From: DSVZ01 sp964568145
Lineage (GTDB): Bacteria > Verrucomicrobiota > Verrucomicrobiia > Limisphaerales > J093
Direction of reading: 5' to 3'
DNA length: 64,000 nt
NCBI GenBank assembly: GCA_964568145.1
Contig: CAZMOZ010000009.1
Coordinates: 1-64,000 of the forward strand
Every line of letters starts with the position of its first letter. The first letter of the stretch is position 1. The notes under the pieces are model-generated. The model saw only the letters and a program-made list of their open reading frames with translations. It had not been told where the DNA came from and did not search any database. A program made the translations under genes and the position numbers. Shown here one piece after another: positions 42,424 to 51,439 of the stretch.

Positions 42424-44468
42424 CACTGCGCGGCGCGCGGCGGCGCGTTGGTGCGGCTGCGGTTGCGGCCAAACTCCGCCCGCATGGCCTCGCGTTCCTG
42501 CTCGTCCAGCTCGCCGTCGCCGTTCTTGTCGAACCGCTTGAGCATTTCCTCGCGGTTGGGCATCTGCCCCCGTTGACCGCCCGAGCCCGCCTGGCCGAAG
42601 CGCTGCTGCAGGACCGTGCGCATGGCGGTGCGTTCCTCGTCGTCAAGCTGGCCGTCGCCGTTCTTGTCGAACTCCTTCATCATGGCCTCGCGATCGAAGC
42701 CCGGCGGACCGCCCGCGCCTCCGCCCGGCCGCCGGCCGCCCGTCTCGCCCGCGGGCCCGGCGTCGCCCGCCAAAGCCGGTCCGGTCTGGTCGGGTCCGCG
42801 GGGGCTGGAGCCGCGGTCGGCCGGTCCATTGCCGGCTGGTCCGCCAACGTCGCCTCTGCCGTTGCCGTTGCCGGCGGCATTCGGCGGAGTCGCGGCCGCG
42901 GCGGCTACCGTCGTCACGGCCGGAGGGAGGTTGGTCGCGAGCGAGCGCGCCTTCTCGCTGTCGGCCAGCAGGCTGCCTTCGAGATCCCGCGAGCCGGTGT
43001 CCAAAGGCGGCGAGAGCAACACGCGCTCGCCGGGTTCCAGGCCGGAGAGAATCTGGACGAACTTGGTGTTGAACAGCCCGGTCTCGACCGGCCGCGGGTC
43101 GGCCCTGCCGCCCTTGGCCACATAGACCACCTGCCGCCCCTTGAGCGTGGTCACGGACTGGACCGGCACGGAGAGCGCGTTGGCGATGTTCGTGACGATG
43201 ATCTCCGCGCGGGCCGAGACGCCGGGCTTCACGTCGGGCAGCGGGTCGGTGATGACGACCTCGGTGTTGTACACCTTGAGGTTTGGATTGCCGAAGCGGC
43301 TCTGGGAATCCGGCAGCAGCGCCACACGATCCACCGCGGCGCGGAAGGGCGTGTCGGGCATGGAATCGAGGACGACCAGCGCGGGCTGGCCGGTGCGGAT
43401 GAGGTTGATGTTGGATTCGTGAATCTTGACCGCCACCTTCATGCGCGCGGTGTTGGGCAGCTTGATCAGCTCCTGGCGGTTGCGCACGGTGGCACCTTCC
43501 TCGATGAGCGACTCGGCGCTGAAGCGGTTTTCGCTCACGGCATACACCACCAGGCCGTCCTGCGGGGCGTAGATTTTGCAGGCGTCGAGGTTCTTCTGGT
43601 CCCGTTCGAGCTTCCGCAGGTTCAACTCGTGGGTGTTGGACTGGGTGATGAGATCGGAGACGTACTGCGCGATGCGGCGGTCGCTTTGCGCGAGCACGCG
43701 GTCGTATTCCTTCTGGGCTTCCTCGACGGCGGCCTCGTACGTGGCCCGCTGCTTGCGGACGTCGAATTCTTGCAGGAGGAACAGGTCGTTCGTGGCCTTG
43801 ATCAGGGAATTGAGCGTGTTGAGCACCGTGAGCCGGTCGGCGTCCACCTTCTGCTTGGTCTCGTAATTCTTGGCGAACAGGTTGGTCGAGTTGCGGTACT
43901 CCTCCTCGCGGGTCTTGAGCTGGGCCTCGGCCTGGATCACGGCATTGCTGGCCTCCAGCATCATCACGGCCGCGCCGCCCTGGTCGAACTTCTGGATGTC
44001 CAGCTTCGCCAGATCGAGCTTCAGCTTGGCCGCGCTGATGTCGCTGTTGGTCTGGCTGCGCTGGATGTCGAGGGTGAGCTGGGCGGTGACGACCGCGTTG
44101 CTGGCCTTCTCGGTATTGATGCGCTGGGTGTTGACCTGGTCCTGCGCCTGGGCGGAGTCGAGCTCGACGAGCAGGTCGCCCTTCTTCACATAAGTCCCCT
44201 CCTTGGCGATGTAGATGATCCGCGCGGTGCCTTCCACGTCGCTGCGCACGCTCACCTCGCTCACGGCCGCGAGGGTGCCGCCCTCGACGACCGAGACGGT
44301 GAAGTCGCCGCGTTTGACCTCATAGTACGAGGTCGGGGCGTCGGCGGGGCCGGAAGGGGTCAGCAACCAGATCAGGACCAGCAGGGCAACCATCGTGCTG
44401 GCGACAAAGACCAGCGGCCGGCCCCGGAACGGGCCGGGGAGTTTTTGAGCAAGATTTTGGGCGTTCAT
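42423..44468 (-). CDS. HlyD/MacA-type periplasmic adaptor with two C-terminal EF-hands
   Basis: 681 residues, much longer than a usual adaptor (~400). The N-terminal membrane anchor is VFVASTMVALLVLIWLL (~20-36). Then come a lipoyl/barrel-sandwich half (VKRGDFTVSVVEGGTLAAVS), a long alpha-helical hairpin around 105-290, and the return barrel with beta-barrel and membrane-proximal domains to about 500. A Gly/Pro/Asn-rich linker (~515-585) leads to two EF-hand loops, DKNGDGQLDDEE near 598 and DKNGDGELDEQE near 646. EF-hands bind Ca2+, so calcium may tune the pump or anchor it. It lies between the TolC-type and ATPase genes with overlaps on both sides. Confidence 0.9.
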   Translation of the reverse strand: MNAQNLAQKLPGPFRGRPLVFVASTMVALLVLIWLLTPSGPADAPTSYYEVKRGDFTVSVVEGGTLAAVSEVSVRSDVEGTARIIYIAKEGTYVKKGDLLVELDSAQAQDQVNTQRINTEKASNAVVTAQLTLDIQRSQTNSDISAAKLKLDLAKLDIQKFDQGGAAVMMLEASNAVIQAEAQLKTREEEYRNSTNLFAKNYETKQKVDADRLTVLNTLNSLIKATNDLFLLQEFDVRKQRATYEAAVEEAQKEYDRVLAQSDRRIAQYVSDLITQSNTHELNLRKLERDQKNLDACKIYAPQDGLVVYAVSENRFSAESLIEEGATVRNRQELIKLPNTARMKVAVKIHESNINLIRTGQPALVVLDSMPDTPFRAAVDRVALLPDSQSRFGNPNLKVYNTEVVITDPLPDVKPGVSARAEIIVTNIANALSVPVQSVTTLKGRQVVYVAKGGRADPRPVETGLFNTKFVQILSGLEPGERVLLSPPLDTGSRDLEGSLLADSEKARSLATNLPPAVTTVAAAAATPPNAAGNGNGRGDVGGPAGNGPADRGSSPRGPDQTGPALAGDAGPAGETGGRRPGGGAGGPPGFDREAMMKEFDKNGDGQLDDEERTAMRTVLQQRFGQAGSGGQRGQMPNREEMLKRFDKNGDGELDEQEREAMRAEFGRNRSRTNAPPRAAQ

Positions 44469-46249
44469 GACTTGGGTTCCAGAAATTCGTCGGGTGGGAT
44501 CAACTTGTCCTCGGGCATTTCGAGCGGCGGCCGGCCGCGCTGGGCTTCGGTGAGCCGGCCGGCCAGCGGATCGGTGAGCCAGAAGCGGTCTTCGTCGGCG
44601 AGCAGCACACCGCTGTCCAGCAGCAGGTCAAAGCGGTTTCCCAAGTACGCCACCGTGGCCAGCGTCAAGTCGTTCTGGGCCCGGATCAGCGCGTCCTGCG
44701 CCTCGCGCACGTCGCGGACGGTGGCCCGGCCGGCCTCCAGAAGCATCCGCCGGTTGTCCACCAGCCGCTCCGCCACGCGCAGGGCGTCCTGGCGGCTGAG
44801 GTAGTTCAGCCGTTCCTGCTCGAGCGAGCGGAGCCCGCGGTCAATGCGGTTCTTGAAGTTGTCCAGTGTGGCCACCAGGCTGCGGAGCTGCGACTCAAAG
44901 GAGATCAACGTCGAACGGTACGTATTCCGCTCGCGCAGCTTGTCCACCGGGAGGTCCAGGGTCAGGCCGGCCGACCAGCGCAGTTCGTCGAAGTCGAAAT
45001 TCGTGTAGTCGTAAGGCTCCTCGGACTGGACCGAGCCGGTGCCGAAGGCGCTCAGGCCGGTCCGCAACTGGTCGGCCGCCACGCGCACCTTCCGTTTCTG
45101 GTCCTCGAACCGGTCAATGGCATTGAGGATATCCATGTGCCGCTCCACCGCCATCCGGAACGCGGCCTCGCGGCTGATGTCCATGCGGATCAGCCCGGCT
45201 TCTTCCAGGTCCCGAAGGTCCGCGTCGTCGAGACTCACCACGTCGGTGATGGGAATGCCCAGGCGCAACTTGAAGTTGTCCAGCGCGCTGAGGTAGGCGG
45301 AGACCGAGTTGATGTAGGTGATGCGGGCGGAAAGCTCGGCGTTGCGGGCGTCGTCCACCTCGGTGCGTCGTACGCGGTCCACCGAACGGGCGTCGAGGTA
45401 CTGGGTGGTCTCCACGCGTCGGAGGTAGTTGGTGTAGTTGTTCCGCACGTTCGACTTCTGCGCCAGCAGAGTGAAGTACTCCTGGACAACGTCGGCGGCG
45501 AACTGGCTCTGGTACAGACTGAAGGTGCGGATGGCGTACACCACATTGCGCTCGGCCTGGGTGAGCGCCTCCACGGTGGGGTCGTTCTTGCCGAAGCCGC
45601 GCAGCAGCGGCTGCGTCAGGTTCACACTCAGCAGGTTGATCGCGGAGTCGTTGCCCAGGGCCACGGGTGGCTGGGTGTTCGAGAACCGGGCCGTGAAGAA
45701 CCGCAGCAGGTCGTTGCCCAGCGCCAGGCTCAACCGCCCGCCGGTCTTCAGCAACTGGTTCACCCCGATCCGGCTGTTCACCGATCCCGTCTCCGCCACG
45801 TTGCCCGTGCCCCGGATCGTGCCGGTGGACTCGGCGAAGAATTGCGGAGAAAAAGCGTAGCGCGCCCCGGTCAGGCTGAGCGCTGTGAGGTAAAGCTGCT
45901 CGCGCTGGGCCTGGTATTCGCGGCTGCTCGCCACCGCCAGTTGCAGCGCCTCGGTCACGTTCAGCGTGCGGCGGTTCGTGGCCGAGCGGTCCTCGACCAG
46001 TTCGGCCGGCAGGATCTCCTTCGGCGGACGCCCGGTGTAGCGGGTGTCAATGGTGAAGCCGTTGGTGCGCCCCATCACCGCGCGGTCGTACTCCTGGATG
46101 ATGCGGTACACGTCGTGGTCCGCCGACTTCTGGTAATGGTTCGCGCTGCAGCCGGCCAGGACCAGCAACAGCACCGCGAAGCCGGCGCGGGACGGGAAAC
46201 CGCCGAGGCGGGGTTTCCGGGGGCAGATTTGGCCGTCGGAATTCAGCAC
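44465..46249 (-). CDS. TolC-type outer membrane efflux lipoprotein
   Basis: 594 residues from GTG 46249, which has AGGGTGA just upstream; GTG 46294 would add 15 residues. The signal ends in a lipobox VLLLVLAGC. Two TolC-like repeats follow, each with long helices such as NVTEALQLAVASSREYQAQR and LTQAERNVVYAIRTFSLYQS. In the second repeat, MAVERHMDILNAIDRFEDQK, RVAERLVDNRRMLLEAGRAT and VRDVREAQDALIRAQNDLTL are characteristic. It would form the outer-membrane channel of the tripartite exporter. It is the first gene of the operon and overlaps the adaptor start by 4 bases. Confidence 0.92.
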   Translation of the reverse strand: MLNSDGQICPRKPRLGGFPSRAGFAVLLLVLAGCSANHYQKSADHDVYRIIQEYDRAVMGRTNGFTIDTRYTGRPPKEILPAELVEDRSATNRRTLNVTEALQLAVASSREYQAQREQLYLTALSLTGARYAFSPQFFAESTGTIRGTGNVAETGSVNSRIGVNQLLKTGGRLSLALGNDLLRFFTARFSNTQPPVALGNDSAINLLSVNLTQPLLRGFGKNDPTVEALTQAERNVVYAIRTFSLYQSQFAADVVQEYFTLLAQKSNVRNNYTNYLRRVETTQYLDARSVDRVRRTEVDDARNAELSARITYINSVSAYLSALDNFKLRLGIPITDVVSLDDADLRDLEEAGLIRMDISREAAFRMAVERHMDILNAIDRFEDQKRKVRVAADQLRTGLSAFGTGSVQSEEPYDYTNFDFDELRWSAGLTLDLPVDKLRERNTYRSTLISFESQLRSLVATLDNFKNRIDRGLRSLEQERLNYLSRQDALRVAERLVDNRRMLLEAGRATVRDVREAQDALIRAQNDLTLATVAYLGNRFDLLLDSGVLLADEDRFWLTDPLAGRLTEAQRGRPPLEMPEDKLIPPDEFLEPKS

Positions 46250-46447
46250 AATGTCACCCTGCAAGACTACGGGTTGCGGCGGAAGGTTACACACCGCCCT
46301 GACCCGGCCGGGGCAGGCCGCGGCCGCGGGGTTTCACGGTCGGAAGCATGAATGGAAGCTGACGCAGCCGGCCGCCGGCTGATTCAAGCCGCAAACGGGT
46401 TCGGAATGGCGCAAGCGGCTTCGCCGGCGGAACTTCGCGCCGCCAGT

Positions 46448-47281
46448 TCATCCCGGCTGGCCGGCGCCTGCCCACCAGGCCTCCCAGCCATCGCCCCGGG
46501 CGGGACGCGGTTCCGGTGTCACGTCAGCGTACAATATGGCCTCGGCGTCCTCGCCGTAGGGTCCTTGAAGCCGCGCCTGGCCGTCCGGGCCGACCAGCAG
46601 CGAGCAGCCGACGCACCTGCGGCCCGCCCATGGACCGGCCGTGAGCGGTCCCACATTGCTGCAGCCGGCGATCCAGAGGCGGAAGTCGCGCGCCACCGGC
46701 CCGTAGTTGTCGCGCCAGAGCCGGCCGTAAGGTTCGCGGACGTTGTCGTGGTCCGCCGGCACCGCCCAGGCGCTGGGCGACAAGATGACTTCGGCGCCCA
46801 TCAATCCGAGCGTCCGCGCCACCACCTGCCCGCGGGCGAAGGCGTCGGCGCAAATCATCAGGCCGAACGTGGCCAGCGGCGTCGCCGCCACGCCCAGCCG
46901 GTCGCCTTGCGCGTAAAACGGGTGGCCGATCTCCAGTTCGTTGAGCTTGCGGTGATGCAGGATCACGTCGCCGTCCGGCGCGATCAGCGCCGCCGCGTTG
47001 TAAACCCGCCCGCCCGCGCGTTCGGTCAGGCCCGCGCCGACGTACACGCCGTGCCGGCGGGCGGCTTCGCGCAACCGCCGGCACGCCGGTCCGTCGGGCA
47101 CGGGCGCGGCGCCGGTGGTCGCGCTGGGATGCGTCCAGCCGAGGTCCAGCGCCTCGGGGAGCAACACCACCCGCGCCCCACCGCTCGCGGCTTCGGCCAC
47201 GCATTGCACGGCGCGCGCCAGGTTCTCCGCCGGAGCGCCGCCGGTCACCCGCATCTGGGCCAGGGCAAGGCGGAAGGTCAT
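46448..47281 (-). CDS. Carbon-nitrogen hydrolase (nitrilase superfamily)
   Basis: 277 residues. The catalytic triad is visible: Glu43 (VVLLPEALDLGW), Lys112 (ILHHRKLNELE) and Cys144 (LMICADAFAR). The triad spacing and total length match the amidohydrolase branch of the superfamily, which hydrolyses amides, carbamoyl groups or nitriles in the cytoplasm. The C-terminal region ends with PRPARGDGWEAWW. The substrate is unknown. Its start is 37 bases after the end of the small conserved gene upstream on the same strand. Confidence 0.93.
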   Translation of the reverse strand: MTFRLALAQMRVTGGAPAENLARAVQCVAEAASGGARVVLLPEALDLGWTHPSATTGAAPVPDGPACRRLREAARRHGVYVGAGLTERAGGRVYNAAALIAPDGDVILHHRKLNELEIGHPFYAQGDRLGVAATPLATFGLMICADAFARGQVVARTLGLMGAEVILSPSAWAVPADHDNVREPYGRLWRDNYGPVARDFRLWIAGCSNVGPLTAGPWAGRRCVGCSLLVGPDGQARLQGPYGEDAEAILYADVTPEPRPARGDGWEAWWAGAGQPG

Positions 47282-47318
47282 GACGCGATCGAGTCAGCCA
47301 GCCGGGGTGGGAAAGGGT

Positions 47319-47615
47319 TCATGGCAGCAAGCGTCGGGGCAAAGGCGGCACCGGGGCGATGCCGTACACGTTGTGCCAGTAAACCCACGAGCGGGCGTCG
47401 AAGACCCCGGGGGGCGGCTGCCGCAAGGCCGCGCGAAACCACTCCTCGCCGGCCAGCCGCCGCACCGTCTGGACATCCGACCACGTGCCGCAGGTCATGA
47501 CCTGCGCGGCGAAACGCAACGGATCGGCGAGGGTTTCCCCGGCCGGGTTCCACCAGCACACCCGCCGCGCCACGGCCAGCAATTCGGGCGCCGCATTGAT
47601 CGTGTCCGCAGGCAC
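47319..47615 (-). CDS. Small conserved protein (98 aa)
   Basis: From GTG 47615 (no ATG is available) the frame encodes PELLAVARRVCWWNPAGETL followed by ADPLRFAAQVMTCGTWSDVQ, then EEWFRAALRQPPPGVFDARSWVYWH. The pattern 'adPlrFlahvMtyGt..Dv..vrr....e.fraaL..aPPGifd.rsW.yWh' recurs in many bacteria as an uncharacterised ~95-residue protein. It is mostly helical. Homologues are often next to nucleotidyltransferase-type toxins, but none is seen here. The function is unknown. Confidence 0.7.
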   Translation of the reverse strand: MPADTINAAPELLAVARRVCWWNPAGETLADPLRFAAQVMTCGTWSDVQTVRRLAGEEWFRAALRQPPPGVFDARSWVYWHNVYGIAPVPPLPRRLLP

Positions 47616-48053
47616 CCCGCCAGTCTGCCGCCGCGCGCCCCGACCGGCAAGCGGGCGGCGGAAATCGTCGGCAGCCGTCTTGCTGCCCGGAAAGCGGGTA
47701 GCCAGCCTCTGGCTCAGAGGCCGGGCGGTGTCGCTTCGCAGCGCGAGGCGACCCTGCTGGCGTTGATGGGCGTGCCTCGCGGTCTGCCTGGCTGGAGTCC
47801 GGCGCTACGACCCGCCCCCGCGGTTGCCGCGGACGTGGACATCCGCGCTCCGGCCGCGCCGCAGCGCGGCTCTACCGTGCCTGGGGATTGCCTCGCCCAG
47901 GTAGAGCGCCGCAGAGTCGGCGCCGCTGGGTTGCTGTGGTGCAGGCCTCCGGCCTGCTTTTCAATCCGGCCGCCGGTTTGGCTCCGCAGGCTGGAAGCCC
48001 GCACCACACGGTTCGCAGACTCGGAGCCTGTACCATCCCCGCCCCGCGCCGCG
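47616..48053. repeat. Intergenic region with double hairpin (copy 4) and further GC-rich hairpins
   Basis: GTAGCCAGCCTCTGGCTCAG then AGGCCGG, followed by GTGTCGCTTCGCAGCGCGAG then GCGAC, lie at about 47698-47752 and match the double-hairpin family. Around 47849 GGCCGCGCCGCAGCGCGGCT forms another hairpin, of the kind also seen near 9637. CAGGCCTCCGGCCTG is at 47942-47956. No gene is seen. Confidence 0.6.
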
Positions 48054-49598
48054 TTACTTCGGCACCGGCTGCATCGTGAGCGGGTCGCGCAACGGCACGT
48101 CCACCAGCCGCCCGCCCGCCAGATCGGTCAGCTTCACCGAATGGTCCGGATGGCCGAGCAGGATTTCGTTCTTCTGCCCCACCACGAGGATGGCCACGCG
48201 CCCGGGCGTGAGGTGCTTCTTCGCCACGCACAACACGTCCTCGCGCGTGACGGCGGCAATGCGGTCGCGGTACTTCCGCCAGTAGGCCGGGTCTTTCGCG
48301 TACCGCCCGGTGAACTCGTCGTCGGCAAAGCGCGTCGCCACCTGCGCCTTGGTCGCGAACGCGCGCGGGAAGGTGTCAATCAACGAGCGTTTCTCGGTCT
48401 CGAGCTCCTCGGCGGTCACCTGTTCGCCCGCGATGCGCTGGATTTCCTCCAGCACGATGCTGGTGGCGTAGGCCACGGTGCGGGACTTGGACTGGAACCC
48501 CGCCGCGAACGTCAGCGGGTAATACACGCCGCCGGGGAAGCTCGAATAAGCCGAGTATGCCAGGCCCTCGTCCGAGCGCACGCGGTTTAGGATCCGCGAC
48601 GTGAAGCCGCCGCCGCCCAGGATGCGGTTCATCACCGCGATGGCGAAGTAGTCCGGATCGTCGCGCAGCACGCCGGGCAGCAGGAGGGTCACCCGGCCTT
48701 GGTTGACGTCCTTGTCCACCAGGTACACGCCGGGCGCGGCGAAGGTCGTGTTTGTCGGGATGGGCGGTGCGGTTTCGCCGACGAACGGCCAGTCGGCGAA
48801 GAGCTGCTCCAGCTTCGCCGTCAGCGCCGCGCGGTCGAAGTCACCGCTGGCGGCGACGACAAAGTTGGCCGGGTGAAACCACCGGCGGTGAAACGCCTGC
48901 AAGTCCTCGCGCCCGATGGCCTCGACCGACGCGGCGGTCGGGTAACGATTGGCCCAGAAATTCTCGCCGAACGCCAGGAAGCCCTGCTCGCGCGCCTCGA
49001 TGTCAGCCGAGTCGTCGTTGCGCTGCTTCATCGCCTGGAGCATTTGCTGCCGGTGAAGCTGGATTTTGTCCTCCTGAAACCGCGGCTCAGTCAGCACCTC
49101 GCGCAGGATGGCCAGGCCGGCGTCGAGGTCCTTCGAGAGCAGGTTCAGGCCCACCGTGCCTTGCGTCTCGCCGCTGCCCGAGTTGAGCTGGGCGGCCAGG
49201 AAGTCGAGTTCCTCCTCGAGTTCTTCCGCGGTCTTCGACGCCGTGCCGCCGCGCGCCAGCAAATGCCCGGCCATCTCCGAAAGGCCGACCTTGTCCGCCG
49301 GCTCGACGTACTGCCCGGTGCGGACGTAGATGACCAGGTTCACCAGCGGCAGTTCGCGGTCCGGGACGACGTAGGCGATGGGGCCGGTCTGGAGCGGGAC
49401 GCGGTAATCGGCCGGGTTGGGCGGCTCGTAATTGAGCGGCGGAAACTGGAGCTTCTCCGGCCGGTCCGGGATGGCCGCGGTGGTTTGCGGCGCGGATATG
49501 ACCGAAGCGGCCGGGGCGGCGGTTTTGGGTTTGCTGGCGCAGCCGGTGGCCAGCAGCCAAACAACCGTGACGACGGGCAGGAAGGCGGGTGAGCGCAT
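48054..49598 (-). CDS. M16 family peptidase-like lipoprotein lacking the zinc motif
   Basis: 514 residues from ATG 49598. The lipobox LLATGC ends the signal. The M16 fold is clear (LVNLVIYVRTGQYVEPADKV, FHRRWFHPANFVVAASGDFD, LLLPGVLRDDPDYFAIAVMN), but the HxxEH zinc motif is replaced by SEMAGH, so it is non-catalytic. It forms a typical two-subunit pair with the catalytic M16 protein encoded 15 bases upstream, as in known M16B two-subunit peptidases. The likely location is the periplasm, attached to the envelope. Confidence 0.9.
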   Translation of the reverse strand: MRSPAFLPVVTVVWLLATGCASKPKTAAPAASVISAPQTTAAIPDRPEKLQFPPLNYEPPNPADYRVPLQTGPIAYVVPDRELPLVNLVIYVRTGQYVEPADKVGLSEMAGHLLARGGTASKTAEELEEELDFLAAQLNSGSGETQGTVGLNLLSKDLDAGLAILREVLTEPRFQEDKIQLHRQQMLQAMKQRNDDSADIEAREQGFLAFGENFWANRYPTAASVEAIGREDLQAFHRRWFHPANFVVAASGDFDRAALTAKLEQLFADWPFVGETAPPIPTNTTFAAPGVYLVDKDVNQGRVTLLLPGVLRDDPDYFAIAVMNRILGGGGFTSRILNRVRSDEGLAYSAYSSFPGGVYYPLTFAAGFQSKSRTVAYATSIVLEEIQRIAGEQVTAEELETEKRSLIDTFPRAFATKAQVATRFADDEFTGRYAKDPAYWRKYRDRIAAVTREDVLCVAKKHLTPGRVAILVVGQKNEILLGHPDHSVKLTDLAGGRLVDVPLRDPLTMQPVPK

Positions 49599-49613
49599 GG
49601 CGGGAGATCGGGT

Positions 49614-51365
49614 TCAGTTCTTCGCGGCCGCTTCCAGTTCGGCGATGCGTTCCTTGAGCTTCTTCATGAACAACTCGAGCATCGGCTTCACGTCTGGCGG
49701 CTCCTGGGCGAGATTTTGCGCGAGGCGCTCGAGGCCGGACTTGAGCCGGGCGGGATCGGTCACGGCCTTCATCTGCGCAAGCTGCTGTTTGAGCTGGGCG
49801 CGCTGCTCGGCGGGCAGCGCCGCGATCTCCGGATCCTCCGGCGCGGCGCCGGCCTTGCGGGTGTAGATGGCCACGGCGCGGTTTTCCTTGGTGAAGTACT
49901 GCCGCGCCACGCGTTGCACGTCGGCGGCGGTCACGGCCTGGATCTTCGGGCCGGCGGCGTTGATCTCGCGCCAGTCGCCCAGGCCCTCGTTGTAGATGAG
50001 CTGGAAGAGCACCGCGTTGTTCGAGGTCAGCTTCCGGTGCTCGGCGGCGGCGAAGTTATTCTTCACCTTTTGCAGCTCGCGCTCCGGCACTTCGGTCTCC
50101 TTGAGCTTCTCGAGCTCCTCGTGGATCGCCTGCTCAACCTCCTGCGGCGTGCGGCCGTCGCGGGCCTCGCCGCCGGCGTTGAACAGCCCCGCCCAGCGCC
50201 GCGACTCCTGCCGGGCAAAGACCTCCGTGGCCACCTCGCGGCCGAGCACCAGCCCCTTGTAGAGCCGGCCCGTGCGGGTCGAGAGCAACTGCGCCAGCGC
50301 CTCGAGCGCGTACGAGTCCTTGTGCCCGAACGGCACCGTGTGCCACAGGATGTCCACCTGCGGATTGGCCTCCGCCTCGGCGTAGAAGCGCTTCTCCGCG
50401 GGCTGGGGCGGTTCCCAGGTGATGACCTCCGGCGCGTCGGTCTGGCCGCGCGGGATGCGCCCGAAGTACTTCTCCGCCCCGGCCAGCGCGGCGTCCGCCA
50501 GAAAATCGCCCACCAGGATCAACGTGATGTTCTGCGGCGCGTAATAGGTCGCGTAGAACTCGTCCGCGTCGCGCTTGCTGATGGCCGGGATGTCGCTGGG
50601 CCAGCCGATGACCGGCCAGTGGTACGGGTGCGCGTCCCAGAACACGGCGTTGAAGGACTCCTCGAACTTGCCCAGCGGCGTGGACTCGGTGCGCATCCGG
50701 CGCTCCTCGAACACCACGTCGCGCTCGGCGTAGAACTCCCGGAACACCGGCCGCAGCAGCCGCTCGCTCTCCATCCACAGCCACAGCTCGAGCTTGTTTG
50801 CCGGCACGGTGATGAAGTACGCCGTCAGGTCGTAGTAGGTGAAGGCGTTCATGCCCGACGCGCCCTGGGTGGTGTAGATGCGGTCGAACTCGTTCTTCAC
50901 CAGGATCGCCCGCTGGGCCTCGATGAGTTCCTTGAACCGCGCCTCCAGTTCCCGCTGCCGCTCGCTCTTCACCTCGGGCTTCGTCAGGTCGCTCACCTCG
51001 CCGCGCCGCCAGGCCGCGCGCAGCTTGCGCTCCTCGGCGCGGATTTCGTCCCGCACGCGCTCCTGCTCGGCGATGATCTCGAGGTCGCGCCGGGCGTCCT
51101 TGGTGCCGATGGTGGGCGTGCCCTTGAACATCATGTGCTCGAACAGGTGGGCGATGCCGGTGATGCCGGGGCGCTCGTTGGCGCTGCCCACGTGGACGAC
51201 GAACGCGCCGGCGATGGTCGGCTCGTCGCGGCGCTCGACCAGGAGCAGCTTCATGCCGTTGGACAGCGTGCGCTCGATCACCGGCACCTGCTGGGCCAGG
51301 CCGGCCAGGCCGCCCAGCCACAAGCAGGCGACCACGCGCCCCCAACTCGCTGGATGACACTTCAT
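49614..51365 (-). CDS. M16 family zinc metallopeptidase, catalytic subunit
   Basis: 583 residues from ATG 51365 (the TTG at 51374 is an alternative). A signal peptide is present (WGRVVACLWLGGLAGLAQ). The zinc motif HLFEH (H73, E76, H77) is intact and the downstream Glu lies in ERDVVFEERRM. An unusual charged coiled insertion (~90-165, DLEIIAEQERVRDEIRAEER) separates them. The C-terminal 60 residues are another charged helix (DVKPMLELFMKKLKERIAEL). It degrades peptides in the periplasm, probably with the non-catalytic subunit encoded right after it. Confidence 0.93.
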   Translation of the reverse strand: MKCHPASWGRVVACLWLGGLAGLAQQVPVIERTLSNGMKLLLVERRDEPTIAGAFVVHVGSANERPGITGIAHLFEHMMFKGTPTIGTKDARRDLEIIAEQERVRDEIRAEERKLRAAWRRGEVSDLTKPEVKSERQRELEARFKELIEAQRAILVKNEFDRIYTTQGASGMNAFTYYDLTAYFITVPANKLELWLWMESERLLRPVFREFYAERDVVFEERRMRTESTPLGKFEESFNAVFWDAHPYHWPVIGWPSDIPAISKRDADEFYATYYAPQNITLILVGDFLADAALAGAEKYFGRIPRGQTDAPEVITWEPPQPAEKRFYAEAEANPQVDILWHTVPFGHKDSYALEALAQLLSTRTGRLYKGLVLGREVATEVFARQESRRWAGLFNAGGEARDGRTPQEVEQAIHEELEKLKETEVPERELQKVKNNFAAAEHRKLTSNNAVLFQLIYNEGLGDWREINAAGPKIQAVTAADVQRVARQYFTKENRAVAIYTRKAGAAPEDPEIAALPAEQRAQLKQQLAQMKAVTDPARLKSGLERLAQNLAQEPPDVKPMLELFMKKLKERIAELEAAAKN

Positions 51366-51439
51366 GCGCGACAAACTGCCCCAAAGCGCCGGGGCGTCAA
51401 TCGCGGCTTCTCCGGCGGGCCGGGCAAAGTCCGGCGCCT

